Assembly (NCBI RefSeq): GCF_964199755.1
Contig: NC_133896.1
Span: 103,694,301 to 103,758,300, forward strand
Source of the DNA: Larus michahellis
Lineage: Eukaryota; Chordata; Aves; Charadriiformes; Laridae
Reading direction: 5' to 3'
DNA: 64,000 bases
The notes beneath the pieces are model-generated. The model searched no databases, was not told the DNA's origin, and saw nothing but the letters and a program-made list of their open reading frames with translations. Positions 39,890 to 50,278 of the stretch are shown one piece after another. Position 1 is the first letter of the stretch. Every line of letters begins with the position of its first letter. The position numbers were made by a program, and so were the translations under genes.

Positions 39890-40363
39890 AGAAGGACAGG
39901 GAACTGCTGGAGAGGGTACAGCAAAGGGCTACGAAGATGATTAGAGGGTTGGAACACCTCTCTCATGAAGAAAGACTGAGGGATTTGGGTTTCTTCAGTC
40001 TGGAAAAAAGATGGCTGAGGGAGGACCTTGTCAACACTTATAAATACTTAAAGGGTGGGTGTCAGGAGGATGGGGCCAGGCTCTTGTCAGTGGTGTCCGG
40101 CGACAGGACAAGAGGTAATGGGCACAAACCTGAACATAGGAAGTTCCACCTAAACATGAGGAGGAACTTCTTTACTTTGAGGGTGGCAGAGCACTGGCGC
40201 AGGCTGCCCAGAGAGGTGGTGGAGTCTCCGTCTCTGGAGACCTTCAAAACCTGCCTGGACGCGTTCCTGTGCAACCTGCTCTAGGTGACCCTGCTCTGGC
40301 AGGGGGGTTGGACTAGATGATCTCCAGAGGTCCCTTCCAACCCCACCACTCTGTGATTTTGTG
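39890..40363 (+). mobile_element. CR1 LINE, 5'-truncated, 3' end of ORF2 plus tail
   Basis: This short CR1 insertion runs in the plus direction. Its frame is open from about 39892 through 40284 without a break. It carries [20 protein letters not shown], then [37 protein letters not shown] and [18 protein letters not shown], ending in a stop at the usual CR1 ORF2 terminus. The 3' UTR contains a GGGGGGTTGGACTAGATGAT segment and AGGTCCCTTCCAACCCC, ending in degenerate octamers CTCTGTGA/TTTTGTGA at about 40350-40363. Truncation at the 5' side is normal for CR1, because reverse transcription starts at the 3' end. The intact frame suggests it is younger than the copy at 57 kb. It faces a second CR1 on the opposite strand 335 bp downstream. 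Confidence 0.95.
39937..40284 (+). pseudogene. C-terminal fragment of CR1 ORF2 protein
   Basis: This open frame of 115 codons ends at the normal CR1 ORF2 stop. It begins at an internal ATG (the M of TKMIRGLE), so the start has no biological meaning; the homologous frame runs on upstream to the truncation point near 39890. It contains only the conserved C-terminal domain after the reverse transcriptase, with no catalytic residues and no endonuclease. The sequence [20 protein letters not shown] and the later [16 protein letters not shown] block identify it. It cannot move on its own. Confidence 0.93.
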
Positions 40364-40698
40364 ACCTGATTCTTTAGCTGTTTTATACCACTATGACATA
40401 TCCATCTAAGAGTCCATTTCCACTCTGATTTTCCCTTTAATTTCCCTAGCAGCATTCATCCTGCAAATCTGTACTTCCAGGGTGAAATCTTCCCAGGGCC
40501 AAGAACTAGAGGACAGATGTGTGATACTTCGGGGCGTGCTGGAAATGGGAGGCTGTGTTCATGAGCAGGCTTATGAGTACAGCTGCATTGGTGGGCAGGG
40601 GATAGTGCCAAGCCGTACAGCCTTGTCAGCATTAGGAGCCCTTGTGCATGGAGGTGCTGCCTCACCAAAATGTGGGCTCACCCACCCAGCACAGGAGA
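40364..40698. other. Unique spacer between convergent CR1 copies
   Basis: 335 bp without a recognised feature. Open frames on both strands (40456-40668 minus, 40482-40751 plus) overlap each other and run into the CR1 on one side, so they are not supported as genes. Confidence 0.6.
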
Positions 40699-41160
40699 TT
40701 CATAGAATCATAGAACGGTGTGGGTTGGAAAGGACCCTAAAGACCATCTAGTTCCAACCCCCTGCCATGGGCAGGGGCACCTCCCACTAGACCAGGCTGC
40801 TCAAAGCCCCATCCAGCCTGGCCTTGAACACTTCCAGGGATGGGGCAACCACAATTTCCTTGGGCAACCTGTTCCAGTGTCTCATCACCCTGAGATTAAA
40901 GAATTTCTTCCTAATGTCTATTCTAAGTCTCCTCTCTCTCAGTTTAAAACTATTACCCCTCATCTTGTCGTACACTCCCTGTTAAAAAGTCCCTCCTCAT
41001 CTTTCCTGTAGGCCCCCTTTAGGTACTAGAAGGCTGCTATAAGGTCTCCCCGGAGCCTTCTCTTCTCCAGGCTGAACAACCCCAACTCTCTCAGCCTGTC
41101 CTCATAGGAGAGGTGCTCCGGCCCTTTCATCATCTTAGTGGCCCTCCTCTGGACTCACTG
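40699..41160 (-). mobile_element. CR1 LINE, 5'-truncated, minus strand
   Basis: On the plus strand this block opens with TCATAGAATCATAGAA, the reverse complement of the CR1 terminal octamers (ATTCTATG twice), followed by the complement of the CR1 3' UTR. The minus-strand frame at 40975-40787 encodes KLRERRLRIDIRKKFFNLRV and RLPKEIVVAPSLEVFKARLD before the usual stop. Further in (40976-41160) the complement of the [20 protein letters not shown] region can be followed, but with frame breaks. The 5' truncation is near 41160, where similarity ends abruptly at a CACTGCAACAGATTC junction. Clean terminal octamers suggest a moderately young copy. It forms a tail-to-tail pair with the CR1 ending at 40363. 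Confidence 0.95.
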
Positions 41161-43043
41161 CAACAGATTCAGCTGATCTGCCTGACAGACAGAGGCAGCG
41201 GTCACTTTGATAGCTGTTGTATCTGGGAGGTCTGTGGTATGTCCCTGCCCTCCCCCTGTGGTGATGTCCCCATGGATGAGCTGCATTAGCGTCACTGCTG
41301 ACATCACAGGGGGCACCATAACTTCAGCCCAGAAGGCAACCTGGAAAGCCAGTGTGCAGCTCACATCGGCTTTTTGGCTGCATCAGTATGAAGTGTGCTG
41401 CATGTGTTTCCTAAGGAAATACTGCTTCCTGCAGCAGAGCAATACTGTCATTTTACAGGTTGGTTTGCTACAAATGTGTTCCCGTGGTTAAGTCAGAATG
41501 TGTCTGGTGATGTACAGATCCTGTTTTACAGTATGTAAATGCAATCTAGTTTCCTTATAAAAGAGAGCAAACAGGTAGTCTGCAAGACATACCTGGAGCG
41601 TCAGGGAATGATAGAAAGGTTGGCTTTTACCATGAAACAGACTTTTGGGATAAAGATGAGGAAGAGCGAGTTTTAATTAAAAAACCTTTCAGCTTATCTT
41701 CTCACTCAAGGGAACATGATTTTTCAACCATTAAGAGCAACTGGAGCATTGCAGTTCTTTTTTTCTGGAAGGAGAAATAGGTCCTAATGGAGTGAGGCTG
41801 ACACTGTGCAATGCAGAAAAATTCAGGTGTGCCCCATTTGCTGTGCATGTGTTGCAGTAGTGCGTACAGGATGCAGTTTCTCCACCCCGACATGCTTTCA
41901 GCAGTGGGATGCATGGCATGGCTAGACAGGGGGGCATACACATAGCCCACCTTGTCCGGAAGAGCCTGGTAAGATAGGGAGGCGTAAGCTGTGCATGCGT
42001 GGCACGCCGGGCTCCCATCATGCTAAAGAGGGAGACAGCCGTCAGATGGATGGAACAGTAACCAGGGAATTGTAGGGAAACTTTAGAAAAAGGAGTCAGC
42101 TTGAAAAGGAGCGACAAAGCAGCAAGAATCCTGGATGTTTGTGAGCGCAAATTAACATTTTGCAAGTGCCCAGCATAGTGATTCACCTGCTCTATCGTGG
42201 GTATTGATCCCAAACGTATAGGTCACAGATTGGCAGTTCTTTACGAGTTGTTAATAAATTGATAAACTGATGTAAACTATGTAAATTGAGTGGATTTTTT
42301 TTTCCCTATTATGCTGGTGAACAGCAAGATCCAGACAGTTGTGAGAGAACGGAGAATAGAAAGAGTGAACTGCAGAGAATATTTTGCTTTTTTACAGTAT
42401 TTGTCTGTGCTGTTGCTCAGAGATATTACAGCTCCTCCCTGTGTTTTTGCCATAAATAGTGTATGGGTTGTATTGATGTAGTTGTTTCTTTGCCTTGTAG
42501 TTACAAGAAAAAATATTTCAGGGCCTATCAGACAAGAAATTAACCTTTTTTCCTCTCTATATAATATTTATTATGTAGTGGATGAAAAGGAAAAAAGAGA
42601 GGTAAATAACTCCACAACTCTTTCCTTTACTTCAATTACTAAAGAAAAAAAGAAAAAGAAAAAGAGCAGGTGTTTGAAAAACCCTGTCATATAAGATTTC
42701 CACTTTCTTTGGAAAGCAAGAACATTGAAGTGAATCTACAATTGCTGGTTTCCTCTAGAAACAGTAACACTGACCTTCCTCTAATCCTTTTGACCTCCTA
42801 TTGTAAGGCTGCTTATAAACAGAAATAGAAACCACATGCTGTCAGTCAGGGCATCCTTAATTTCTCATCCCAAGTAAAATAAAGCTATATCCTTCATGAA
42901 AGAGCTCATAATTTTTCTCTTTTCTTGCAGCTGAGAAGGAGTATAATGGAAAGTGACACTGAAAAATCACAGGTGGGTAAAAGTTGTGGCAACACCTTTT
43001 AGAGCTGAAAAATCCATCCAAAGAATAATGTGGTTGTGTGTGG

Positions 43044-43061
43044 TTTTTTTTTTTTTTTTTT
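43044..43061. repeat. Poly-T tract in T/G-rich flank
   Basis: 18 T flanked by GTTGTGTGTGG and TATTTTGTTTGTGTG. Confidence 0.92.
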
Positions 43062-43899
43062 ATTTTGTTTGTGTGTGGGAGAGTGCTTCTACAAACAGTT
43101 TCTCACTTACCTGTAAGTGGACAATTTCCCGAGTAGGTAATTCCTGAAGGAGTCTATCACAAAATACCGAACAACCGTTGATCACATTCATGGTGACACT
43201 TGATACTGCAGCATTTTTCTACTTGTTCCCCAGCGTGCCAGAGAGACTGCTGGTGGCAAATACGGGGGTGAAGGCACGCCTGCCTTTGGGGATGGAGGAG
43301 CAGTGCAGCTCTTAGTGTGAACAGGGGTACCCAGTTCACGCATTGACCATCCCTGTACATCCCATGATGGTTCACTGTGCAATTTCAGTGCATGTGAAAT
43401 AGATTAACTTAAAGGGAAACCAGACTGCTCCGGTTGTTTGCTGGAGAGAATGTGTCTGAACCAACAGCTGGTTTTGAGCCATCTCTGAGCTATGTGCCCA
43501 GTGGGGATGTTCAGTCAGGCGATTAGACTGACCGTAGGCCAAAGCAAAACCCCCAAAATGCCTGAAACATAGATGTGAGGACCTCAGAAATATTTGTTTC
43601 CACAAGAAAATCTTTCCCTTTTATGCCGATTTACTTTTTAAAGTAGATAGAGCCCAAAGTAAATTCCAGTTTGTAGAACTCGTAAACTACTTTTAGTTAC
43701 ATATAAATATAAAAAAAATAAAAAGGGAATGATTAAATAAAAAAGCAATTTTTAGAGAAGTCCTGACTGCTTTAGGTGTCTTGAAAGATACTGTCCAAGT
43801 AGGAGCAAAATCAGAATTCTAGTTGCATGTACTCATAAATATTCCGTTAGAAGGATTCAAGTGACTCAAGCCTCTAGAAGATAACCTGATTCCAGGAGG

Positions 43900-43920
43900 A
43901 AAAAAAAAAAAAAGAAAAAA
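43900..43920. repeat. Poly-A tract
   Basis: 14 A (43900-43913), G, then six or more A. Confidence 0.9.
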
Positions 43921-44108
43921 GTTGTGACTATTACTTTCTAAGAGCTAATTGGTATTGTTGCCATTTTCTTAACCTTTTAGTCCTTTACCTAGTCATTACG
44001 GCCACTGTGCCTCGGGTCCTCATCATACCATTTATGCTAAGGCAGTTGTGATTATGTAAAAGAATGCACAAATATCTCTCACGATTGGGTCAGATATTAA
44101 TGATCCTG

Positions 44109-44180
44109 CTGTAGGGTTGGGGGCTGCACTAAATCACCTATATTGATCCTTTAGGGCCCTATTTTTTTGTATTATTCCAT
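44109..44180 (+). mobile_element. Probable very old CR1 3' tail
   Basis: The segment reads GTAGGGTTGGGGGCTGCACT, AAATCACCTATATTGATCC, then TTTAGGGCCCTATTTTTTTG and TATTATTCCAT. It lines up in order with the CR1 tail (GGGTTGGACTAGATGACCT, AGGTCCCTTCCAGCCCTA, then TCTATGATTCTAT), but with many substitutions. It looks much more diverged than the copies at 9.4 and 40 kb and would belong to an older CR1 group. The call rests on motif order read by eye; a profile search should settle it. Confidence 0.5.
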
Positions 44181-44227
44181 ATCTTCTTGTTAGTGATTCA
44201 TGGTAGGATATTGTCTGATATGCAGTG

Positions 44228-44297
44228 TATCAAATAGTTTGGGTGATAGATTGCCATCCCAAATATCAAGCAATTCGAGTGATGGATTTTCATCCCA
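44228..44297. repeat. Imperfect 36-bp tandem duplication (two units)
   Basis: Two 34-bp units (44228-44261 and 44264-44297) are separated by AA. Both open with TATCAA and close with CATCCCA, and they share GTGAT, GAT and AT blocks between. I count 26 of 34 positions identical. The duplication is old enough to have diverged, and it is not part of a known repeat that I recognise. The period is a multiple of three, so it also shows as a repeated WDxN...L motif in a minus-strand frame, which I take to be accidental. Confidence 0.8.
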
Positions 44298-46013
44298 CGA
44301 CAAGTCATGACCAATTGCTCTAGGGGTCAGAATAGAACTGATGGTGCAGCTGTAGTTCAGAACAGCACAGAGATTATATGAAATCATATGTTTCCATGAA
44401 GTTCCTTATTTGCCCCAAAGTTCCTCATTTATAGTAAGTAAATGTGCCTGGATACTTAAGTGTTTCTAGCATCACAATATTTGAGTGTTTAAAATCAGCA
44501 ATGAAAATTAGACATGACTGAATTTTTTTCTAAGTTTCTTGGAGGCCTGTGGATATTTAAGAGATCGGTCTTTACTTCTTGTTTAGGGATACGGAGTGAC
44601 AGAAAACGGCAACTGGTCAGAAATCCCATTGCTTGTAGGAACGGTTCTGGTTATGGGTCTGAGTTGTATGAGGAAGTGCATCTCAACTCAGAGATCAGGT
44701 TTCTCCTGAAAGAAAAGTAAAACCAGTTACCTGTATATGGCAAGACCTGTGCCACAGGTGCTCGGTATTTCAGTTATTCAAGCCACAGAGAGCAGATTCA
44801 GGTGCAAACTTGTGCCTGTGTGTGCTGGCCTTGCTGAAGAATCAGGATTGGGTCTCCCATATCCCAGGCTTAGTACCCGTTGCTCGGTGCTTCCACCTGC
44901 TCCCACTCCTGCTGCTGCTGCTCCACCTCATATAACTATTTCATTGGATTGGAGACTGACCCTGTAACCCATCCACCTCACATGTAAAAGCCTAGCCCCA
45001 AAGAGTTTGTGCGTGTGTTTTTGTTTATATAAAGTGGAAAGCTGTCACTAAAGAAGACCAAAACCACCAAGAAATGGCCTCAGGAAAATATTTTGGGAGA
45101 TCCTAATTTGTGTATACCCCACAAGACGCCTTTTGTTTAGACAAATTCCATATTAAAAACAAATTGCAAATCATTGTGAATTTTTCAGCTGAAAATGTAA
45201 TTACAGCATTTGTATTTTTTTCTTCTTCAGATTGTGCTTTAAAGCTGTGAGAAGCCATTGATTTAGGGAAAAAACCTCTACCAAGGTCATTTTATTTGCT
45301 GCATAACTTGCATTCGTTCACTTACATCAGGAGGGCCCTGCAGCGCACAGCAGTACCTTGAGATGACAATTATTCTGATTTGGAATTTTGTGTACCATAA
45401 TTAAACAGTCAGGTACCAGCAGACATGTGTTACCCTGAGATAACACACTCCTTGGAAGTATCATGAGACAGAAGGTGAAATTAGTGCCTCCAGTGACCTG
45501 GGAAACACATTATCTCACCACTGCACAAGCTTGAGGGTGTATTGTTACTGTATACCAACTATTAGCGTTATTAGTTGCATCATGATTGATTGCGCCATGT
45601 AAAACATATGTTTAAAACATGTTCACTGTTGTGCATCACGCGATAATTATGTCTGACTCTGAAGGACCAATATACCGTGTGAGTTGATAGGAGCATGAAG
45701 TATTGTGGTTTTTTTCACTGGGATATGCAAGACTGGCAAAAGTCATCGCGAAAGGGACTTTAGCATCAGAGTCCCATGGCTTCCACGAAACCAGCATCCA
45801 TTATGCGGTAGAGAGAGTACTCACATGTGGTCAGTTGAAGTGGAGTGTTCACAACCATTGTGCATCACAGCTATGGGATGCTTTCTGATGAATATATGCG
45901 TGTGTCTGTGTGTTTGCATGCCCAGAGTGATCTTCACAGTGTTTATTTTTAACGTATGATTATTTTTGTCCTCCCTTCCTGTGCCCGGTGCTGTCAGTTG
46001 TTTCATTTTTCAG
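44298..46013. other. Unique DNA, partly conserved-looking
   Basis: Contains the enhancer-like block at 45.29-45.67 kb. No gene recognised; a short GCTGCTGCTGCT run lies near 44910. Confidence 0.5.
45285..45665. promoter_or_regulatory. Candidate conserved non-coding element
   Basis: About 380 bp without repeats or long homopolymers and with dense AT-rich transcription-factor-like words. Examples are GACAATTATTCTGATTTGG, GTACCATAATTAAACAG, two TGAGATAACACAC/ACATTATCTCACC GATA-type sites on opposite strands, and ATTAGCGTTATTAGTTGCAT. This texture is typical of deeply conserved vertebrate enhancers near developmental genes. Inference only. Confidence 0.3.
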
Positions 46014-46240
46014 GTGACCGACAAGAAGCATTTTTTCCACCACCGCCAAGCCTGGCAGTGTACGTGGGACACGGGCCGGCTGGTTCAGCGCAGCCCTGGC
46101 AGACAAAGGGCTTTGTGCTGCCTGCTCCTTCTCACAGCTCCGCAGCGAGGCACCACATCAGATGGAAGAGAAGGTCTATCTTTAATCTGAGCTACTCGGG
46201 AAATTCAAAGGAGGTGGTTGAAAACAAGAGCGGTGACTGA
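46014..46240 (+). other. GC-rich open stretch after a strong acceptor-like site (possible exon)
   Basis: A polypyrimidine run and CAG at 45998-46013 (GTTGTTTCATTTTTCAG) precede about 225 bp with raised G+C and CpG (ACGTGGGACACGGGCCGGCT, CTCCGCAGCGAGGCACC). The stretch stays open in one frame to a stop at 46238-46240. It contains a basic RWKR motif followed by SIFNLSYSGNSKEVVENKSG. I do not recognise the protein, and no clear donor site or poly-A signal was identified. It may be a terminal exon or chance. Confidence 0.2.
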
Positions 46241-46324
46241 TTCCCGTAGGAGATCGCTTTCCTGTTCCATTTGATATAATGAACAGGATAATCAAAGCAA
46301 GGTTAGAAACCCCCCGTACCTTTT

Positions 46325-46525
46325 CTCCGAGGATTTTTGTGATGTCAATTCACAAGGTATTATAATAATTGAACACACGTGTGATAATGATTTAAAAAAT
46401 AGTTTCCTTTTTTACCTTTAGAATAATTTGCATACAGCTGCTCTGGCAAGGTGCGTGTCTTATGAGTCATCAGGCTTGTAGTTAAGCATGTTAAACCTCA
46501 TTACACCTGCAGATGTTTGTTTCTT
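46325..46525. promoter_or_regulatory. Candidate conserved non-coding element
   Basis: Repeat-free A+T-rich DNA with TGTCAATTCACAAGGTATTA, TAATTGAACACACGTGTGAT (an E-box palindrome, ACACGTGT) and ATGAGTCATCAGG (an AP-1-type site). It lies directly downstream of the GC-rich open stretch at 46.0 kb. Speculative. Confidence 0.25.
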
Positions 46526-47180
46526 TGCCTCTTAGTGTCTTTTGGTCTTTGCTAAAAATAGTTGCAGTGCCTCCATAGGGTCTGTATTTCAAAGATACAG
46601 TGTAATGTTGCTATTTAAGTTCAAATCCAATAATGAAGCAGAAATCTGGTTCACGCTCAGATAAGAAGAGCATTAGAAGGAAGACAGATGCTGTGGAAAA
46701 GATGTACCAGGTTTGGTTGGGCTGTAAGGTCATAACCTACTGCCTCATAGTAATTGCTCTTTCCTTTTAAAACTGGTGTGCTGCCAGGACTGTGCTGGTT
46801 TCTCAACAAGGATCCCTGGAAGGGCAAGAACGAATTGCTGCCCCCAGTCCCTGGGGCTTCCCTGGCGGTTCCACCTCAAGGTCTCCCTTTGCATGCCCCG
46901 GCTCAGCGCCGGGGGATGAAGCCCTGTGAGGGGGAGGGTGGCCCATGAGCCACCTCCTACAGCATTTGCTGCAGTGTCCCAGGAGAATCCAACAGAAACA
47001 TTTCCTGGGCTGGTACTTACGCAGTGACCCTGGGTCCCCCCGGCAGCTCTTGTCGTAGCTGGTACCACGTGAAAGCACAAGTAGAGCTTTAATGCGAAGG
47101 GGAGCCTTATGTCCTTTGCTGGCAATACCTCCCATGTAAGTGAAATGTGCTACTCTAATGTGTTTTAGACAAGTCGATGA

Positions 47181-47210
47181 TTTTTTTTTTTTTCCTTTTT
47201 TTTTTTCTTT
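47181..47210. repeat. Polypyrimidine/poly-T tract
   Basis: 13 T, CC, 11 T, C, TTT. It marks the left edge of a conserved-looking block at about 47.21-47.48 kb. Confidence 0.9.
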
Positions 47211-47214
47211 ACGA

Positions 47215-47480
47215 TGAGGTTAAGGTGTCAGTGCAGGATCTTGGCTAATTCTGTGCTGGCTTTCTTTGCACTTCAGTTGAATCCACATGGGATGGTGATA
47301 CTCAGCTCTGCATTACTGCTATTTCTCACTTTAATGACCCTGGTAAATCTTTAATGATTGCCATCACTGTCAGAAGGGCACAAAGGGCCCTCGTCTGTCT
47401 TGATGCAACCTAAGAAAATATGCTCACAGATGTCAATTAAAATAATGGCATTGGTGGTAGGTCACTTGTATTTTTATGGG
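47215..47480. promoter_or_regulatory. Candidate conserved non-coding element
   Basis: Balanced, repeat-free sequence with TTTAATGACC, CTTTAATGATTGCCATCACT, and GTCAATTAAAATAATGGCAT homeodomain-like clusters. It sits next to a polypyrimidine tract. The only evidence is texture. Confidence 0.22.
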
Positions 47481-49250
47481 CACCCACCTCTTCTTGCAAA
47501 AAGCAGCATAAAAATTCCACTCATAATCATTATATTCACTAAAAAAGAGTAAATGTGGATGTCTTATGTTTTGTTTTGATTAAGCAGGGCAGCACATCCC
47601 TGACAAAATGAATTGGGACAGACGCTTCACAGAAATGGGCCTAGTCATTTCAGTAATTCAGAGTTCCTAAGATATAGGCTGTTATTTTAAATTAGGTATT
47701 CTGAAGTGTGAAATTTTCATCCTGTAATACTTGTTTGAAAGTCTGTGTAAGAGAAATTCATTTAACATTAGAACCAAGATTTTTCCACCACTTAAACATT
47801 GTTTCATTGTGAATGATTTCTCTATCGCAGTATAGCCTTTAAGACATAATTCTCTCAAATTATGGGGTATGTTAACGGCCCTGTGAGCTAGGAACTGGAT
47901 ATACAGATCTCCTATTTTCATTAATAGCAGTTGCCTGCCTAATTCACTGAGCAGCACAGAGAAGATGTAGCCCCATGGGTCAACATCAATGGATTCAATG
48001 AGGTCTTCACCCTCTAAAAATGTCATTAATAGGAGTAATAGCTGGCTGCGGGCCCTAGTGCTCTCAACAGCTGCAGCAAGACGTCTCTCTGGAGAGCAGA
48101 ATTCTGACGCAGAGGTGCTCAAGCTTGTTTGGGGACACATCGTTCACTGCTGGCCAGCCATTTGGGCTCTTAAGAAGTCAATAAACGTGCTGGAGAGTTA
48201 GACTTTAAGCCTAAAATTAGGCTCATCTCGGTGAACCATGGGCTGTATTTGACAGGGTGGAGTGATGTCTACTGCTCTTCTCCTTCCTCCTGCTTGTCCT
48301 GTATCACCAGCTCACCTGAATGTAAGGATAGACCCTGACCCATTGCCACCTGCCTCCACTCCTCTCAAAATTAAATTTTTTTGCTAAGCCAACCTACGTC
48401 TTGAAGGGAGTTCACTGCCCACCAGGAGGTGCCCCCGTATATCTTTTCATGCCTGTTTGGTTACAAGGCTGAGATTAATTGGCAGGTTGACCTAAGGGCT
48501 TTCATCAAAGATGTCAAAAGAAGGTTTGTATGGTTACCTCTAATGCAGGGATCTGGTGGTACTTCTGCTTAGAGGTGATAGAGTGTGGGATCAGGTTAGC
48601 CTGTTTCCTGAGTCAAAAAGTTAGAGTTGGGTATGGTTTTTTCCTTATCATAATGTATTCAACTGCACATTAAAATGTAATTTTTTCTAGAATATGCTTT
48701 CCACAGAAATTTCAAGGTGCTGTGGCTCTAAACCCGATCAATAGGATATGATTTTATATAAGAAACCACCTTCTTGTGCGGCATTTCAAATAGAGAAAAC
48801 TCGAGAACATTTTTGCTGTACGTGGCAGTTAGTTAGTATTTTAATCCATACAACATCCTGCACATGAGAGCAGAGAAGGGTGGATGACCTAGGAAAACAC
48901 TGTGTAATCTTAATCTTATTAAAAAATAATAATAAAAGTATTCAAGCATTAATATTGGATACTCTAGGTCATTATTTTATCCATAAAGCATATATTCATA
49001 GAAGATTTTTATTACACTTCTCTGTTCACCTAACTTTGTAGTCGCTTTTGATTTTGTTTTTTTCTGTAGTTATTTTCCACTTCTAAGTCATTTGATCTAT
49101 GTTTTCCTTTAGACCTCTGCCTCTGTATAGATTACCAGAAAGAAGTTCAATTACAATTTTGTCTCTGATGTGGATATTTCTTTAGTGAAGGTTGTACAAA
49201 GACATGTCCTTCCTCCGGCTCCATTTCAAACAGGGCTTCAAATGCAAACT

Positions 49251-49265
49251 AAAAAAAAAAAAAAA
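49251..49265. repeat. Poly-A tract
   Basis: 15 A, then CACAAC and another short A run. Confidence 0.9.
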
Positions 49266-49410
49266 CACAACAAAAAAAGCCTAATCTGAGTAGTCCAAGA
49301 CATGCTTCATTTCAGCTTTCATGAATATGTGCTTGATATGTCAACAGCAAATGTTTAACAAGCTTCAGTGCTAGAGGATTTGAGTAGTCCCACATCTGCT
49401 AATTTTCTAC

Positions 49411-49476
49411 TTTGGATTTTATGTATGGCTTTGGATTTTACATACAGCTCCTTAAAAAAAAAAAAAAAAAAAAAAA
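49411..49476. repeat. Two 19-bp near-repeats followed by a 23-base poly-A
   Basis: TTTGGATTTTATGTATGGC (49411-49429) is followed directly by TTTGGATTTTACATACAGC (49430-49448), 15 of 19 identical, then TCCTT and an A run at 49454-49476. A long A tract after a short duplication might be a retroposed tail, but no retrogene body is recognisable upstream. Simple slippage is a sufficient explanation. Confidence 0.75.
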
Positions 49477-50251
49477 GCCAACCAAAAAAAGAGTGGGCTC
49501 TTGAACAATATGTGATAGTATCAGATTTGGTTGGAATTTTAGGATTCAAAATTCCTCTGTTAAATATGCATTTTTCGCTTGTATGTGGGATTTCCTGCCT
49601 GCGTTTTGTGTTTTCCTCCTGCGAATAAACATATTACAAAAATTTACACTCTGATTATGAGAATATTCTAGTGGAAATACTTTTTTTTTTTTACACATGT
49701 TTTAATATAAACTGTGTAATAGTCCCTTAGTTAAAATTCTCACTTAAAATATTTTAGCCCTCTTTGTCAGATATGAATTATAGAAAGACTGTTCACCCTA
49801 CGTTTACAACACTTTCATTGCTGAGTGAGTTCTGTGAGAATTTATGAGTAACGGTATTAATTAGTTGGATTATACATTTTTATTAGAAGTAATTTTCCAG
49901 CAATATAATTCTTGAAATTTGAAAGGTGAAGATTAACCTACTTGGAATTTATTCCAAAATCAAGGCTATAGGTTTTTAGTCTTTCTCTATAGGCATATTT
50001 TTATGTAAGGATATCACTATTTGTATCCATTTCCATTTTATGTTGTAATATTTTCCTCATGTCATTTTGTCTTCAGACATCTCTGAGATGAGTATCCAAC
50101 TGAGATAGTGCTGCTTGTTAAGGGAGAGAGGGGTGCACAGCTGACCTTTCCCCAGATAACGTGTATATAAAGACTAGATAAGAATACCTTTTTCTTAAAG
50201 AGGGCTTGGATTTCAAGATGCTAAACATATCAGTCCCTCAAGGTATTTAAA

Positions 50252-50278
50252 CGCTGCTTAACTTGGCGTTAAGCAGCG
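50252..50278. other. Perfect 11-bp inverted repeat with 5-base loop
   Basis: The arms CGCTGCTTAAC (50252-50262) and GTTAAGCAGCG (50268-50278) are exact reverse complements around the loop TTGGC. The arms are GC-clamped at the base, which is unusual in this A+T-rich surrounding. It could fold as a stable stem in RNA or as a cruciform, or it could be a dyad bound by a dimeric factor. No T run follows, there is no promoter evidence, and the hairpin alone is shorter than a typical pre-miRNA. The function is unknown. Confidence 0.85.

Larger units (their letters stand above)
41161..44108. other. Unique DNA
   Basis: No repeat recognised beyond homopolymers. A minus-strand frame of 160 codons (42213-41731) lacks any recognisable domain. 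The first 250 bp after the CR1 are slightly G+C-rich. Confidence 0.55.
46526..50250. other. Unique DNA, partly conserved-looking
   Basis: A G+C-richer patch at 46.79-47.08 kb carries overlapping frames on both strands (up to 126 codons, minus). At 48140-47682 the minus strand is open for 152 codons with a leucine-rich translation. Neither resembles a protein I know. Homopolymers are listed separately. Confidence 0.5.

Noticed and set aside
40456..40751. Opposing frames between the two CR1 copies
   Set aside because: They overlap on both strands, and the plus frame runs into the CR1 3' end, so they are composition artefacts.
41731..42213. 160-codon minus-strand frame
   Set aside because: No domain, signal peptide or known motif; several overlapping frames occur on the same strand.
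47682..48140. 152-codon minus-strand leucine-rich frame
   Set aside because: Ordinary-looking amino-acid mix, but no family recognised, no splice context and A+T-rich DNA; chance frame most likely.
50252..50278. Interpretation of the hairpin as a tRNA arm, terminator or pre-miRNA
   Set aside because: No cloverleaf, A/B box or T run; the stem is too short for a pre-miRNA with the bases visible around it.
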